Positions 63,475 through 64,000 of a stretch of 64,000 nt of DNA are shown in pieces. The notes under the pieces were generated by a model. The model was not told the DNA's origin and ran no database searches. It saw nothing but the letters and a program-made list of their open reading frames with translations. A program made the translations under genes and the position numbers. The stretch comes from Streptomyces roseirectus (lineage in GTDB: Bacteria > Actinomycetota > Actinomycetes > Streptomycetales > Streptomycetaceae): assembly GCF_014489635.1 (NCBI RefSeq), contig NZ_CP060828.1, positions 806,001 to 870,000 of the forward strand, written 5' to 3'. Numbering within the stretch: position 1 is the stretch's first letter; every line of letters begins with the position of its first letter.

Positions 63475-64000
63475 ATGACACGCCACACCCCCCACTCGCC
63501 GACCCCCTCGCCCCACGCCCCGGCTCCCTCCCCGGCCCACGCCCCGGCTCCGTCTCCGGCCCACTCGGCCAACTCCCAGGCTCCGTCCCCGGCTTCTCCC
63601 CCGGCCCACGCCCCGGCTCCCTCCCCGGCCCACTCGGCCAACTCCCAGGCTCCGTCCCCGGCTTCTCCCCCGGCCCACGCCCCGGCTCCCTCCCCGGCCC
63701 GTCTGCTGGCCGACGCGAAGCATCCCCTGCACACCCCCGCCGGGCTCGTCGGCGACACCCCGGTCCTGTGGATCGGCGAGCCCTTCACCGCCCCCGGGCG
63801 CGGTTTCTGGGCGAAGCTGGAGGGTCACAACCCCGGCGGTATCAAGGACCGCACCGCCCTGTTCATGGTCGACGCGGCCCGCGAACGCGGACTGCTGCGC
63901 CCCGGCGCCCGCATCGTCGAGTCGACGTCGGGCACGCTCGGCCTCGGCCTGGTCCTGGCCGGCGCGACCTACGGCCACCCGGTCACCGTCGTCACCGACC
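63475..64000 (+). CDS. PLP-dependent cysteine-synthase-family protein, 5' part (runs off right end)
   Basis: The first 175 codons are present, starting at the ATG after AGGAGA. After a repetitive Pro/Ala/Ser/His N-terminal tail of about 75 residues, the family sequence begins: [41 protein letters not shown] (the PLP lysine in GGIKDR), [21 protein letters not shown] (phosphate-binding STSGT). This matches O-acetylserine sulfhydrylase/cystathionine beta-synthase-type enzymes, which use a serine derivative and sulfide or a thiol. The N-terminal extension is not part of the usual family and contains a 69-bp DNA repeat. The product beyond 64000 is unseen. Confidence 0.88.
   Translation, partial: MTRHTPHSPTPSPHAPAPSPAHAPAPSPAHSANSQAPSPASPPAHAPAPSPAHSANSQAPSPASPPAHAPAPSPARLLADAKHPLHTPAGLVGDTPVLWIGEPFTAPGRGFWAKLEGHNPGGIKDRTALFMVDAARERGLLRPGARIVESTSGTLGLGLVLAGATYGHPVTVVTD
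63562..63699 (+). repeat. 69-bp in-frame tandem repeat in the PLP enzyme N-terminus
   Basis: The sequence beginning CACTCGGCCAACTCCCAGG at 63562 recurs at 63631, a period of exactly 69 bp (23 codons), nearly identical. It encodes a repeated [23 protein letters not shown] peptide. Related shorter Pro-Ala-Ser units precede it. Confidence 0.85.

Overview
The window is high-GC actinobacterial DNA, most probably a Streptomyces chromosome. The evidence is strong third-position GC bias, GTG/TTG starts with GGAGG-type sites, 4-bp stop/start overlaps, ALF-repeat and ectABCD genes, and GH75, subtilase and PadR/HxlR/XRE-cupin families typical of that genus. No rRNA, tRNA, CRISPR array, transposase or integrase was recognised.

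Layout. 1-9964 is the edge of a nonribosomal peptide cluster: an A-T-C-A... synthetase running off the left end, a C-A-T-thioesterase synthetase upstream of it, a GtfB-like glycosyltransferase, and a divergent nucleotidyltransferase-like gene. 10015-17062 has a large secreted subtilase, a PTS-type dihydroxyacetone kinase operon (dhaKLM), a secreted GH75 chitosanase and a wall/membrane-anchored small protein. 17085-22803 has a PadR regulator with a 2,4-dienoyl-CoA reductase-type flavoenzyme, an NTF2-like protein, an XRE-cupin regulator, an unusual ~31-bp minisatellite, a LacI-family regulator and a secreted protein. 23020-27283 is an ALF-repeat secreted protein with a toxin-like C-terminus followed by a small acidic candidate immunity protein. 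27290-34743 has hsp20 with an HspR-like (HAIR-like) operator, a DUF2267 gene, then ectoine import (ehuBCDA) directly joined to ectoine/hydroxyectoine synthesis (ectABCD), which is an osmostress island.

35008-47491 is mixed: a Na+/H+-type antiporter with an overlooked 52-aa membrane peptide gene, a MocR regulator with a DHDPS-family lyase, a GNAT protein, a 14-blade WD40 membrane protein, a second-type enolase divergent from an HxlR-peroxiredoxin fusion regulator, a methyltransferase, a His-rich metal-binding protein with an ArsR repressor, and a beta-carbonic anhydrase lipoprotein. 47514-54589 is a compact six-gene oxidative operon (DyP peroxidase, FAD oxidase, small dehydrogenase subunit, GMC oxidoreductase, VioB/ferritin-like protein, ABM monooxygenase). 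54727-56053 is a scar of two decayed genes. 56186-61611 is a cell-envelope block: a serine beta-lactamase-like protein, a Ser/Thr kinase fused to an extracellular lytic-transglycosylase-like domain with an FHA partner, and a secreted protein-arginine deiminase broken by a 7-bp tandem duplication. 61976-64000 has a zinc-type CDF exporter, a small Cys/His-rich secreted protein and the start of a cysteine-synthase-family gene with a repetitive N-terminus.

The loci most likely to hold undescribed biology are the six-gene oxidative operon, the FHA/kinase-transglycosylase pair, the ALF toxin/immunity pair and the redox regulator that faces the enolase gene. All functional statements come from reading motifs by eye; no database search was possible.
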